In this document: in pieces, positions 23,377-35,295 of the stretch | Layout of the letters: every line of letters begins with the position of its first letter | Position numbering within the stretch: position 1 is the first letter of the stretch | NCBI GenBank assembly: GCA_015698045.1 | Contig: BLAL01000324.1 | Coordinates: 580,501 to 644,500 of the forward strand | Direction: 5' to 3' | Origin: Rhizophagus clarus | Taxonomy: Eukaryota > Glomeromycota > Glomeromycetes > Glomerales > Glomeraceae | DNA: 64,000 nt | Program-made: the position numbers and the translations under genes | Notes under the pieces: generated by a model | What the model was told of the DNA's origin: nothing | The model's database searches: none | The model's input: only the letters and a program-made list of their open reading frames with translations

Positions 23377-26376
23377 ATGCGAAAAGTACAAAATTTTTAC
23401 GTTAAATTAATTGCATTGTTTACAATTATTTTATTTATATATCCGTTATATACAACGGCACAAGATAAAAGGACGCTTTTCCATGTAGAAGAAAAATATT
23501 ATGGACCAGATTCACTACCTATTATTGAGAGTTTAAAAAGTTATGATGATGGTACGGTAGTATTAAGAGTAGTTAGACAAATACCTGAGGAACCTTGTTT
23601 TCAAGATATGTTCTATTTAAGAATTATCTATCCTAACGGGCTAATTGAAGAAAAAGATATTAAATTAGATATCCAAAAATTTAGTTATTGTTTTCTTTGT
23701 CCTGCCCTTTTCAATTTTGAAACCAAAGACTGTTTACGCTACGAATTAATTGGAAATGATCTCATTTTAGTCATTTATTATAATAATAGTACAGAACTTA
23801 ACGGCGCTTATGAAGAATTGGGAATGGTAATTGATTTTGATGGCAATGTAAAAGACACAATTTCTTTTGGAATTGAAGTTGTTGATCCAGCAAGTTATTT
23901 ATCACTGAGTTTCGTAGAATTAAATATTAATAGAGAAAAAGGATTTATTAAAGTTTCTTCTAAAATAGATTTAACGAATGATCAAAATAATCTGAGATGG
24001 CAACAATATAGAGTTGAACCTAATGGAAAATTTACGAATTTAACTAATGGAGAGTTGGTCACAGCTGCAGATTTTAATACTAAAGTAGTGCCTACAGTTG
24101 ATGGAGGTTATGCTATTGTGTATACACATGATTCACATAGTCAAATATCTGCTGCATTTATAGGTTATGATCAAGAAGATGCAACTATTTTTTCACTTTA
24201 TCAGACTCAATTAAATGATTTAGCAACATCATTTTGTGACTTTGAATATGTTGGCGTTGGTCAATCTTGTTGGTTAACGACAAATTATAGTGCCCCAAAT
24301 TTTCAAGTACTTAAAATTAATTTCTTATCATTTGGATCAGTTGTTTCATTCGAAACTTTGAATTTTAGTCGTGATGCAATACCTGAAACGATAGTAAAAA
24401 ATTTACCTTTTGGTGGTTTTTTATTCGCAAATTCAGATGTTCAAGGAGCTACAAATTATTCTTTATTTGCTGAAGACGGTACACTATTTACTTCCTACAA
24501 ATTGGATCAATCGGAAGGCATTTTTGCAAACTTAGTACTACCAAATAATACTCTTCTAATCTCTCAGGTTATAACCAATAATACTTGGGGACTTGATGTG
24601 ATTGATTTATTTAAACTTACGAATAAAGATAACAAATATCTTAATATGCATATAAAATCAACATTCCCTGATCTCAATTCCTCAATAGATTCAGATGTTA
24701 CAAATTTTTCAATTGACTTTTATGAACCAGTAGAATTATCAATTGGTAATTTATCAATATACCAAATGGATGATCAACAGAATTCTTTACGTCAATTAAC
24801 TTCGGGTATAATATGTACGTTAGATAATGGCGATAAAAGTGTTAATGTAAATATATTGGGAAGTACTTTTAGTAAATCAGGTGGAAATTATTTTATCAAA
24901 ATTGATAATAATTTTGTTAAAGATAGAGCTTATAGAGAACCTTTATTGGGAGTTTCAGAAAATATTTGGAAATTTACAATTAATGAAAAGAATCCTCCAT
25001 ATGATAATATTATTGATTCAACATCTGGATTACTTCAATTAAATGCGGAAGGAACAAAAATCTTTAAAAATTCATTAAATGACGAAATGCTTTTCAATCC
25101 TTTATTAAATGAATTAGCTGATGCGGTTCAAATATCACGAGATCGCCTTAGTAAAAATAAATATCAAATAATTAATTCTATTAATTCTGATCAAGAACAA
25201 CTTTTGATCTCTATAAATATTAAAGAAACTAAAAATCGATATGAAAAAGATGTTAACTCTATAATAAATGATCTTAATACAGCCATTGTATTTAAAGATC
25301 AATCTCCTATTGGACAAGGTCAATTTACTCAGTATTTAGACTCTACTTTTAACTTTAAACCTGATCGTAAGTAATATAATTTATTAAATGTCTGATTAAT
25401 GATTAATTGTTATAAGAAGCTAAGTTTTTCATTAAATTTTTTAGCGAATTATTGGGATGAATATAAATTTAAATTATTAGGATTATTTATAGCTTTAGTA
25501 TTATTAGTCATTTTATTCTTTCTTGCCAATATGAGAGAAAGAAAAATAGCGAAAATGGAAATGGAAGAAGAAAAAAAGGAAAAAAAGGTAATAAAAATTT
25601 GATTATAATTCATAATCAACTGAAGTTAATTTTACGTTCAAAATTTTTTAGGGTTATAATTTTGCAATTTTTACACTTGCTTCAATTATTTTTGATTTTG
25701 TTATGGATACTCTTTTTATAAAAAATAATTCTAATGATATTCAAGAACTTTATGTTCCAAGGTATGATATATAAAAACTATTATAATGAAAATATTTATT
25801 ACAATAATTCTAATTGTTTTTCCTTTAAAATAAATATAGTTTATTATTCTATACATTACCAATAGCAATCAATTCGATATCAGCATTTCTGATAATTTCA
25901 AGAGAAAATGGTGAAAAATTTCACGAATGGTTTACAAGAAATTTTAAACTTGCAAGTATATTTACAGTATTGGCAGGAGCTGATGTTGAAATATTAAATA
26001 TTTTACATTCAAATATGGCGGGTTTTAAAACCTTTCGAGCGCCATTTTCTAACTCTGCTAAACAAACAATATTTTGGTTGGCTGTTACAAATATTTTTAT
26101 TGAGGATATTCCTCAATTATTCATTCAGGTATTGTATCTTAAAAAAAAAGATTTTATATTTATACTTAGCACTCTAATTAACATTTTTATTATTAGATTG
26201 AATATAGGAAACGTTCAGTAACATATGATATTGTTCCAATTTTGACTTTGGTTTCTTCAACGATAATTCTTACAATTAATATTATAGGACGTTCATATCA
26301 AGCTATAAGTCGTCTTCGAGATACTAATAAGACATCTAATAATGATTTGAAAGAAAAAAAAATCTCATTGATCTAG
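23377..26376 (+). CDS. secreted/Ig-like and multipass membrane protein, five exons
   Basis: Exons 23377-25366, 25445-25587, 25652-25761, 25840-26128 and 26197-26376 join in frame (donors GTAAGT, GTAATA, GTATGA, GTATTG; acceptors TTTAG, TTTAG, ATAG, TTAG) to give 903 residues. A signal peptide (hydrophobic LIALFTIILFIYPLY, then TTA|QDK) precedes a ~640-residue presumably extracytoplasmic part. Within it, residues about 430-537 look like an SbsA/bacterial-type Ig-like domain (strands NFSIDFYEPVEL and a closing ENIWKFTI). Exon 2 supplies a strong membrane helix (LLGLFIALVLLVILFFLANM) and a Lys/Glu-rich cytoplasmic turn. Exons 3-5 add about five further helices with an IEDIPQLFIQ segment and end in a polar tail. 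The function is unknown; a surface receptor-like or structural protein is plausible. Annotating only the first open frame would lose all membrane segments. Confidence 0.85.
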
Positions 26377-27090
26377 ATCTAATAGTAAATTAAATAAAAG
26401 GGATTTTTTGCGCGCATGGATGTTCTTTTTTAATTTTATAATTATTTATGTATTAATTTGTATGATAATACTGTACTATTTTACTATTTATTTTTAAAAT
26501 AATATATTTTTGTTTCAAAACAAGAAAATCTTAATTAGATCAGTTCCTTTGAATGCTTATAAAATGAGAAGTATAACAAAATGAACAACGAAATTAAACG
26601 AATTTCCAATCAGATGTGAATAAAATGTAGCAACGAACGCTTAGCATACGGATATATAACAACGAAAATAAACTGTATGTAGTAAGATAACTTTAAATAA
26701 CAATAAATAACACAAAACTTTATTCATTCAATTGACGAATGTTGTCTATTTTTACATTGAATTTTACATGCCTCTTTTAAACAAATGCAAATATATAAAA
26801 TTTATTCATAAAAATAAAATAGATATTTTTTTCACGCATCTATCTACACTTCATAGAAATTCACTTTATAACGATCTGCCGCGATAATTTTACTAAATTT
26901 TTAAAAATTAATCCCTAAGAAGCGGTGTAGCTTACTATATAAAATCAGGGCAAAATTCAAAAAAAAAAAAATCAATTAATTAAGGCATTATCTCGTGATC
27001 CAATGATTGGATTGCGATAAAAAAATTTTTTATTTTGTGGCTTTTAATGCCTCTATGCCCTCTTCAAAATAAAAAAATGTCAATATTGAG
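26377..27090. other. 3' flank of the membrane gene, no gene
   Basis: AT-rich with AATAAA-like signals near 26697 and 26815. No coding frame is supported. Confidence 0.5.
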
Positions 27091-27124
27091 CTGGTAGATT
27101 GCTAGATAATTGCAAAAAACAAAT

Positions 27125-27346
27125 TTTTCGTGATATGGATGTATTCCAAAACTCGAAGAGTCTCCGTTCAAGTTTCCTGCTGGGACGATTTTGTTGATCG
27201 AAACTTTAATCGAAAAACTCAAAAGTCCAGGAGAAGGAAAGAAGTCATCATTTATTGCTGCATTTAACACAAATATATTAAGAAGTGAATTCAGCAATAC
27301 AGTACTTTGTAACCTATTTGAAACAGAGATGCAGCGGTAAGCATTA
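27125..27346 (+). pseudogene. possible coding remnant next to the hAT fragment
   Basis: A plus frame of about 65 codons reads coherently (CIPKLEESPFKFPAGTILLI, then ETLIEKLKSPGEGKK) and ends at TAA. Its composition is more protein-like than the overlapping minus frame of 105 codons at 27064-27381. It may belong to the same decayed transposase as the fragment that follows. No motif decides this. Confidence 0.3.
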
Positions 27347-27639
27347 TTTTTGGGCGGAACCTCCTGTATAAATTTCCTCACTTTGTTCGAAAATTCATAC
27401 AGATTTTTTTTTTTTTGGATACTTATTGTATGTAATTTGACTTTACTTCGTAGGCTTTACCTATAGTTTCATACACAAAATCCCAAAGAATTCACTTCAC
27501 GATTCTATTCTGTAGAACAATAAACAAAACGTATACGAAAAAAATCTTCATGATTTTTTGGCAGTAATCACAAATTTATGCATGGAAAAAAAATGGGTAA
27601 ATCAAAAGAGTTATGAAAATTTGATAATTCAATTCGTTA

Positions 27640-28190
27640 TTATAAAGAGCAAGAACATATCCTTACGTAGCTCCATATACAATCGATAAGGATACACCAT
27701 TATTATGACAGAATTCATGTGAAGTTAAGTCAAATTATTTGCAACGATTAGCAATTAAACTCTCCAAGTTCGGCTGCATGTGAGCAAGTATTTTCATCTT
27801 TTGGCTTTATGGAAACTCATTGGAAAGTGCCGAACTCAATTAGGAATGAAGGACTGGCAAAGATTTATCGGTTTAATTTATCAGATGCTGCAGAACAACT
27901 TTATCAAACAGAAATGACTAGTGAAATGATGAAAAATGTCGCAAAAACAGTTTTTAATGAATTTGAGAAAGTAGCCTCTCTAGAAGAATCGGAAAATGCC
28001 GAATTATCAAATCAAACTGAACGTCTTTATACAAATGAGTTAGAAACTTGAATGTTTCAGATATAGTTGATCTCCGATCCAATTTTTCGTCCTAAATCAT
28101 GGAATTCATCTTTAATGTTAATAGCAATGAGGAGGATGATGAATCTAGTGAAAATGAAGATTATGAATATAATGTAAATGAAATTGTCAC
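27640..28190 (+). pseudogene. hAT-family transposase remnant, C-terminal dimerisation region
   Basis: The stretch NSPSSAACEQVFSSFGFMET (about 27758-27817) is the hallmark 'SSAACERVFS' block of the hAT C-terminal dimerisation domain. It is followed by NSIRNEGLAKIYRFNLSDAA, which fits the 'nRL..e...kL..i..N' helix. Preceding codons (YLQRLAIKL) match the usual 'p.L..lA' segment but lie in another frame, and stops interrupt the region upstream. After a stop at 28051, a shifted frame gives an acidic tail (NEEDDESSENEDYEYNVNEI, about 28126-28185). The copy is broken and non-functional. Confidence 0.7.
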
Positions 28191-28199
28191 CAGAGTATG

Positions 28200-30187
28200 C
28201 AATTGTAATATTTTTAGTCAAATAATACAATTGACGGTTTTCAAATTCCATTATGTCGTGTACTACAGACTTCCCTTTAACTCCGCCGTCCATGGTGGTT
28301 CCACCAAAAAATAATCGGACCTGAATTAAAAAAAAAATTAAGTTTTTAATAAAAACAAAAAAGTTCAGCATTGACAAAAATGTAATTACCTGATTGTGGT
28401 TTTTTTTCTCAATGCTTGAAGTGGAGAAGAGCCGTAATGACAATTTTTTTTTCTTTTAGATTTCGTAAAAATTCTGGAACATGTTTAAAAAAAACACGCA
28501 TATATGGAGTAATGTTCTCTTTTCTGTATAAACCCAGTATTTGTGATGCTGAATCTATTTTGCCTTGATTTGGACGACAAATAAAGAAACCCATTATTTT
28601 ACCTTTGTTTCAAAGTCATCAATTTCAGAATTTGTTAAGTTTGGATTTCTTAAGACAAGATATAACTCATAAAAATTACGACATGTTTTCTTAAGATAAA
28701 ATGAGTAACAGGAAAATATTTCAATACTTTTTTCTTATTGGGACCCATCAATGAAGTCCAATCTCATTTACCGCCATGCGATTTTGACTTAAAATTCAAA
28801 ATGAACTTTAATAGATTTCATGGTATCAATTCGGCTTTTAATTTGCTGTTCAAATTCTCTCTTTTTGAATAGATCATTAAAAAACACTCCATTAATAAAT
28901 CAGAAATACACAATAACAAGTTTAACTCATCTGGAATGTAATTTTCTTGTTTGATAGCAGGGAATAATACAGGCCTTTTTTGCCTATTAGAAAGTTGTAA
29001 AATTAATAAATGTTTAATAAACGAATTATAAATTATTTTTAGTTGAACTTACATTTAGTATTTCCATTAATTGGCCATTGTTAGATCCATGTTCCGACGT
29101 TCGCTAGCTTCACAATCACAGTATAGACAAAAATATTTTACGTTTGGGCGTTTAATCCCATTATATTATACATGAACTTCCAATCACCAGAGAAAAAAAA
29201 CTCAATTGGCCAATGTACACCATTTTCATCATAAATTCCAGATATTCAAATAGACGTCCAACTTTAGCTACTGTTTCATAATTTTCTTTGCCTACATAAA
29301 GACAAACACTATTTCTTTTATTATTTAATAATTTCTATAGAGAACATGTTGAAAAAATTATAATTACCAATACTAATGATCTGGTTTTGGTACTTCATCT
29401 TTTTCGTTCAGCAATTATCATTACATGGTTTTGATTACGGCCCACATTTCTGCCGCCCCCATCAAGCTTTAGATTGATTGTATCACCTGGTTGAAGAACC
29501 GATTTATTCCAAATAGGAACAAGTATTTTAAGAAGGGATCGAACTGATCGATATACGCTTTACCTATGTCTTGTTCACCAACCACAATTCCACCAGAATT
29601 TTCTTGAAATTCTTCATCATCAACTACAAGTTGCTGAGTGAGTTCTTTATCAAGACTAAACTCCAATTTGTATTTGATCATTTATTAACTTGGTTATTTT
29701 AATTCGTCTTTGAGCAATTTGATATTCACGTATTAACCGTGCTTCTACAGCAATAAGCCTTCGATATCCATCACGGCCTAATGAAGCATCATCACAGGCA
29801 CGTACATAAGCGTCTAATTTCGTGTAATCTAACGATAAATTATATTTTATATTAATAATCCTCATATTTTATTTCCATATTACGTAAATGAATTGGTTCT
29901 CCGAATTCTGAAATCATTCGATGTTGTAAAATAAGCTTGTGAGCATCTATTTCAAATGATGCAGATCGTTTATTTTGTTGTGATATTGATACTACTTCAC
30001 TAATGGTCTTTCTTTTATCAATAATTATAGTTTTATCATTATCTACTATAGTTGATTTGCTAGTTCGTACTTGGTGTAATATTTCAATATCAAATCCAAA
30101 AACATGTATTCCAGAAATCTTTGATTTTCACTTCTAATCAGATTTTTTCGAGAAGCTTGTAGATCTTCTATGCTCTCTGAGTTTTTT
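28200..30187 (-). pseudogene. decayed copy of a multicopy, element-like gene
   Basis: The minus strand carries a succession of coherent coding blocks in shifting frames. In order they are an N-terminal block (TISEVVSISQQNKRSASFEI), LDYTKLDAYVRACDDASLGR, LTQQLVVDDEEFQENSGGIV, a block around GVHWPIEFFFSGDWKFMYNI, one around CLYVGKENYETVAK, one around MGFFICRPNQGKIDSASQIL, and LFFGGTTMDGGVKGKSVVHD at the end. In-frame stops and indels separate them, so the gene is dead. I recall this protein as highly repeated in Rhizophagus and transposon-like, but I cannot name its superfamily with confidence. Its 3' end abuts the hAT remnant near 28195. Confidence 0.6.
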
Positions 30188-30215
30188 TACGCAAACCATC
30201 TCTTGTTATATCTGG

Positions 30216-30276
30216 GAGTGGCGACCAGGACCCAGAAATATACATACAGGGGTAGGGTACACAGATGCGTCGCCAT
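30216..30276. repeat. short palindromic element, GGCGACC...GTCGCC
   Basis: GGCGACCAGGACCCAGAAATATACATACAGGGGTAG and the closing GTCGCC form a small terminal-inverted-repeat-like unit. The inner AGGACCCAGAAATATA string recurs in inverse orientation at about 34090-34135. Confidence 0.45.
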
Positions 30277-30508
30277 CATAGTGGAATTAGACGGAGTAAA
30301 GTTTTGATTTGCGTACAATTTAAGAATTTTTCATCCATAGTTAGGCATCAAGATTGCGTATTTTTTATCAAAATTTTTATATGTAAAAAATTAGGTTGCG
30401 TATTTTTGGGCTAATCTTATATATATAATATATTTACTATACCGATATCCGCAATTCGTGGAATTAGCTAAAATTAGGATTTTCATAAAAATTTAACTAT
30501 TTAACAAA

Positions 30509-32817
30509 AATTGGCGATAGTATGTTTTTGACCGACAAATTATTGCCGATCATTTTCCAAATTAATGTACTTTTTCGCTTAATTTGGAAATTGTTGTACG
30601 ATCTTCAAGCATTTTTTCATGAAAGTGGAAATGCGCAATGTGAACTTTAAAGTTGAAATTTATATAGCAAAAAAATTGCAATATGCAATGCAATAGCAAT
30701 GCAATAGCAATGCATATGCATATGCATATGCATATGGTTATTGCCATAGCTACAGTATATCTATCTATACGCTATTTTTTTTCAAAAATAAAAGTGATGA
30801 TTATTTGCATTATGCTATATTGCATCTTTTGATATCATTAGAATAAAATTGCAAAAAAAGCACTCCTGTGCCACTTTTGTTGTTAATTATGTTTAACCAT
30901 CAAGTAAACGATTTTGCTGCAAAAAATTGATTTTGTCAATCATAACGCAGGTAATTTGAGGTAAAAAAGCTGATCATTTAAAATAGTCACTATAGTAAAA
31001 CAAATGATTTTTTTTATATCATTTTTAATAAAAAACATTTTATTTTTGCAATAATAAAAAAAAAGTTTTTTTAATCATTTTTAATTAAAAACGATTTTAA
31101 TCATTTATTTTTTCTAATTATTTTTTTAAATAATTTCTTTTAGTCATCATAATAAAAACCATTAAATTGTTTTTATTATGAAAGAATCGATTTCAACAAC
31201 TTTGTTAAAAATCATTTTTAATTAAAAAGTGCAAATTCTTCTTAATCATTTTCAATTAAAAACAAACAATTTTTAATTAAACAATTAAAAAAAGCGTTTT
31301 TCTTTTAATTTAAACGCTTAAAAAAAGGTTCTTTTTTAATTAATGTTTAATTAAAAAAAGGAATTTTTAATTAATGTTTTAAAAAAAGCGTTTTCTTAAT
31401 TAAACCCTTAAAAAAGCGTTTTTTTAGTTAAACGCTTAAAAACTTTTTCTGATTAAACGCCTAACAAAAAAGGCTTCTTTTTTTTTAATAAACGCCTAAA
31501 AAAAGGCTTCTTTTTTTAATAAACACCTATAAAAAGCTAATTAGACTCTTAAAAAAAAAGTTTTTTTAATTAAGCGCTTAGAAAAAGCACTTTTTCCAAT
31601 TAAATGCTTAAAAAATGCGTTTCTATAATTAAATGCCTAAAAAATGCATTTTTTTTTAATTACAAACGCCTAAAAAAGACGTTTTTCAATTAAATGCTTA
31701 AGAAAATAGCGTATATTTTTAATTAAACGTTAATTAAACGCTTAAAAAAAGCATCTTTTTCAATTAAACGCTTAAAAAAGGCACTTTTTCTGATCAAACC
31801 GCCTAAAAAAAGCGTTTTTTAATTAAACGCCTAAAAAAAAGCGTTTTCTTTTTAATCAAACGCTTAAAAAAAAGCGTTTTCTTTTTAATCAAACGCTTAA
31901 AAAAAAGCGGTTTTCTTTTTTAATCAAGCGCTTAAAAAAGGCCCTTTTTCTGATTAAGCCGCCTAAAAAAACGTTTTTTTTTTAATTAAACGCCTAAAGA
32001 AAAGGCATTTTTTTAAATTAAACGCTTAAAAAAGCGTTTTCTTTTTTAATCAAACGCTTAAAAAAAAGCGTTTTTTTTCAATTAAGCGCTTAAAAAAGGC
32101 CCTTTTTCTGATCAAACCGCCTAAAAAAAGCGTTTTTTAATTAAACGCCTAAAAAAAAGCGTTTTCTTTTTAATCAAACGCTTAAAAAAAAGCGTTTTCT
32201 TTTTAATCAAACGCTTAAAAAAAAGCGGTTTTCTTTTTTAATCAAGCGCTTAAAAAAGGCCCTTTTTCTGATTAAGCCGCCTAAAAAAACGTTTTTTTTT
32301 TAATTAAACGCCTAAAGAAAAGGCATTTTTTTAAATTAAACGCTTAAAAAAGCGTTTTCTTTTTTAATCAAACGCTTAAAAAAAAGCGTTTTTTTTCAAT
32401 TAAGCGCTTAAAAAAGGCCCTTTTTCTGATTAAGCCGCCTAAAAAAACGTTTTTTTTTTAATTAAACGCCTAAAGAAAAGGCATTTTTTTAAATTAAACG
32501 CTTAAAAAAGCGTTTTCTTTTTTAATCAAACGCTTAAAAAAAAGCGTTTTCTTTCAATTAAGCGCTTAAAAAAGGCACTTTTCTGATTAAGCCGCCTAAA
32601 AAAACGTTTTTTTTTTTAATTAAACGCCTAAAGAAAAGGCATTTTTTTAAATTAAACGCTTAAAAAAGCGTTTTCTTTTTTAATCAAACGCTTAAAAAAA
32701 AGCGTTTTCTTTCAATTAAGCGCTTAAAAAAGGCACTTTTCTGATTAAACCGCCTAAATATTTAAAATTATTTGTGCTTGGGGGGGACGAAGTCCCCCCG
32801 CAAACTGCATATTCTAG
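30509..32817 (+). mobile_element. Helitron-like non-autonomous element, copy 2
   Basis: It is collinear with the element at 11.9-15.5 kb: the same start (AATTGGCGATAGTATG), the same (GCATAT)n block, the same inverted-repeat lead-in, a shorter and more mixed hairpin array, and the same 3' end. That end is the hairpin GGGGGGAC-GAA-GTCCCCCC at 32781-32799, then GCAAACTGCATATT, then CTAG|T at 32814. Flanking DNA outside the shared segment differs between copies, so this is dispersal of a unit and not a large segmental duplication. A few bases after CTAG also match, so the exact end is uncertain by about 9 nt. Confidence 0.6.
31270..32755. repeat. hairpin-unit array of copy 2, with ~300-bp higher-order repeats
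   Basis: Units of the AAACGCTTAAAAAAAGCGTTT type alternate with GCCTAAAGAAAAGGC and GCGCTTAAAAAAGGC units. From about 31760 a higher-order block of roughly 300 bp (starting near CTTTTTCTGATCAAACCGCC) repeats at least twice and then recurs in shortened forms. This differs from the homogeneous core of copy 1 and shows independent amplification. Confidence 0.8.
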
Positions 32818-33974
32818 TTATGTTAAACAAACCTCAATTAATTTTTGCGTTACAATGTTCAGATGATTCGAATTTATTAAAAAATAAAAAAAAATTTTTA
32901 AAAACAACAAGAATAACTACTTCTTTTTTCAATCACTTTTTAATCACTTTTTTGTTAAAAAGTTTATAAATATATAAAGTGATTATTTTTAAATAGTAAG
33001 TAAAAAAAAAAAAAATTAATATTTTCTACACATGAAAAATTATTTTTTTATTCGTTTTTATCTTAAGTTTTCTTTTTTTTGTAAGATATTTATAAAATAA
33101 AAGTGTGAATTATAAATATAATAGGACTTTTAAAAGTTTTTTTTTAACTTTAAATAAACTAATTTTATATTTCTAATTTTTTAATTTTTAATATTTATTT
33201 TAATAGATTTACTATTTAATTTAAAGTCTTAAATAGCGAATAAAGGTCTTTTAAATAAGGTAACAATAATTCAAAATCTCTTATTATAATAATTTTAAAT
33301 TTTTTATGTCGGACTTTAATTCAAGTTACAAAATCGTGAATATTTCAGCTTCTACGTATGCTAATATTATAATTTTATATTCATTTGAAAGGTGAGAACT
33401 TACTCGATCGTGACGAACAAAGATCTTTGAAATTGAATCACTAGGTGCGGAGATATTCACGTTCAAAGTTAAAGATTAAAAATAAATCTATTTTACGCAT
33501 TTACTCGGCAACCAGTGATTCAATCGTTAAGATTATATATTCATTAGATAGATCTTGGTTTCCTCTTTCGAATGAATATAAATTTAGCATCTTAGCGCAG
33601 ATATTCGCGATGTTATTCACAGTTTTGTCACAACAATTTTAATTCGATTTTTTAAATTTTAAAATTATTATGTTAAAAAAATAAAAATCATATGACAATT
33701 AATTTTATTTTTTTTATAGATCTATTAGTTTTACTTAACTGGTAATTTTTATTTGTATAAAAATATTAATTTTTTGAATGTAAAAGTCTAATTCCAAAAA
33801 TTGGCCCATATGCGTTAACCGCATTGTAATACATATTTAGTACTAATTGAAAGAAATTTCTAAGGGTTAAAAAGTGAAATTTTAGAAAAATATTATTGAA
33901 AAAATGGTAAATTAGAATAAATTCTATTTATAAATAATATAGAAATCATAATAAAATAATTTATAACTTAATGT
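32818..33974. other. intergenic sequence, no gene seen
   Basis: AT-rich. Short frames of 65 codons at 32772 and 33445 lack motifs; the first even runs through the Helitron-like hairpin. Confidence 0.5.
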
Positions 33975-34077
33975 CTGAAATTTTATTTGCGTATTTTTGC
34001 AGGATTTTCAATATCAGGTGTCAATTATGCGTACTACTCATATAAAAAGTCTCTGCATACAGCTCATAGTAAAAAAA

Positions 34078-34140
34078 TTTTTCGCCACCTGACCCTTATA
34101 TATATATTTCTGGGTCCTTGGCGACCCTGTATCTTGAGAT
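34078..34140. repeat. short palindromic element, inverse partner of 30216
   Basis: The minus strand reads GGTCGCCAAGGACCCAGAAA, then an AT stretch, then GGGTCAGGTGGCGA. Its ends pair imperfectly (TCGCCA...TGGCGA) and its core matches the unit at 30216-30276 in opposite orientation. Confidence 0.45.
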
Positions 34141-34950
34141 CTTTTATTACGAAGGATATTAAGTTGCTTCACGACTTCATCGTATATTAAGCTTTTCGCC
34201 TTCTTTTGCCAATTTTATTTTTATCGCATAAGGTCTTCTCCTGAAATACAAAGTTTCTTTCATAATGACACCAGCATAATATTTCTTCTTGATTTGCTTT
34301 TAATGTACACTCTTCTGCGCTTCTTGAGATGAGGATTCTGAATTAATAGTGTCAGATTTCTGGGACCGTGCGTGCAGTCTTGGAAAATTGTCAAAATCGA
34401 GACTGCGCCTGTGATAACAAAGTTTCAAAGTTAACGTTCGTGGACCATCCACACAAAAGTTCATTTTCTAATATATTTTTTCATCCTTACTCTCTTATTA
34501 GCGGGAGAGCTTCAACTTCTACCTTATCATTCAACAAACCGACAATTTATACTTCCATAATTTTTTTTTTTTACGCTTCTGCACCACCATCATCCAATAT
34601 ATTCTCGGTAAGGTTGGCTTTTGTGCAATAATTCTTTCCAGTGTATAGCATATCTGAGTTCGGGCCGTAAGATCAGAGGCCGAAAGACGGAAATAGAGGC
34701 TGGTAGCCTGGTATTATTGTATGAAAAAAAATATATAAATGTAAGAGTTCTCTTAGCTGGAATTGCCTAAGAATACCCAGAAAGGATCAAGAAAATTCGT
34801 ATGATTGAAATTTTGCAAATCAACGATTATATTTTATTTAGCAGATATAAACACATGTACTGTACATAGATAAATAAATGCCTTTTAAAATAATTTAGTA
34901 GCAACTAGCAAGGTAGATAAATTTTTTTTTTTTCTGATGTAAGTTGTCTA
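34141..34950. other. intergenic sequence with possible eroded coding on the minus strand
   Basis: Short protein-like stretches occur on the minus strand around 34200-34460 and an 87-codon plus frame lies at 34368-34631. None carries a recognisable motif or consistent frame, so no gene is called. Confidence 0.35.
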
Positions 34951-34954
34951 TCAA

Positions 34955-35295
34955 TAATAACTTTGATCAAGTATTTGAATATTCCCTTTTATTTGAGTAA
35001 CCAGTTCTTCGATGTGATAAAATTCAGCTTCTAGAAATAGTTCTTCAAGCAATAATTTGTCGTGAAGAGTTCTTTCGGTAAAACATTTGTTCTCAAAAAT
35101 TCGAGAACATATTTAAAAATAATTTACTATTTCAGTCGATGAAAATGTTTCCATCGTAATCCAATGTATCAAAAACATTGCCATTAAAAGACCTCTCAAA
35201 GAAATTCGTTTTTTTTAAAAGTGATCCTTTGGTGGTAGTGTAGAGTATGCCACCAACATTAAGCGTAACGAGGGTGGTACGAGAGCCATTTCCAT
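34955..35295 (-). pseudogene. KCTD-like BTB/T1 domain pseudogene
   Basis: On the minus strand RTTLVTLNVGGILYTTTKGS opens the typical T1/KCTD fold (V.LNVGG..y.TT...L). It is followed in frame by DTLDYDGNIFID, matching the conserved 'd.dG..FiDRD' segment, but the Arg codon is a TGA. A further TGA and a frameshift follow. The last block, EELFLEAEFYHIEELVTQIK, reads in another frame and matches the helix that follows the core. KCTD proteins are usually cullin-3 adaptors or oligomerisation modules. This copy cannot make one. Confidence 0.65.

Noticed and set aside
25135-25323. 62-codon minus frame
   Set aside because: Antisense shadow of the first exon of the membrane gene.
28057-28443. 128-codon minus frame as a gene
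   Set aside because: Only its middle (GGTTMDGGVKGKSVVHD) is real and belongs to the decayed element; the ends are read-through into AT-rich sequence and the antisense of the hAT tail.
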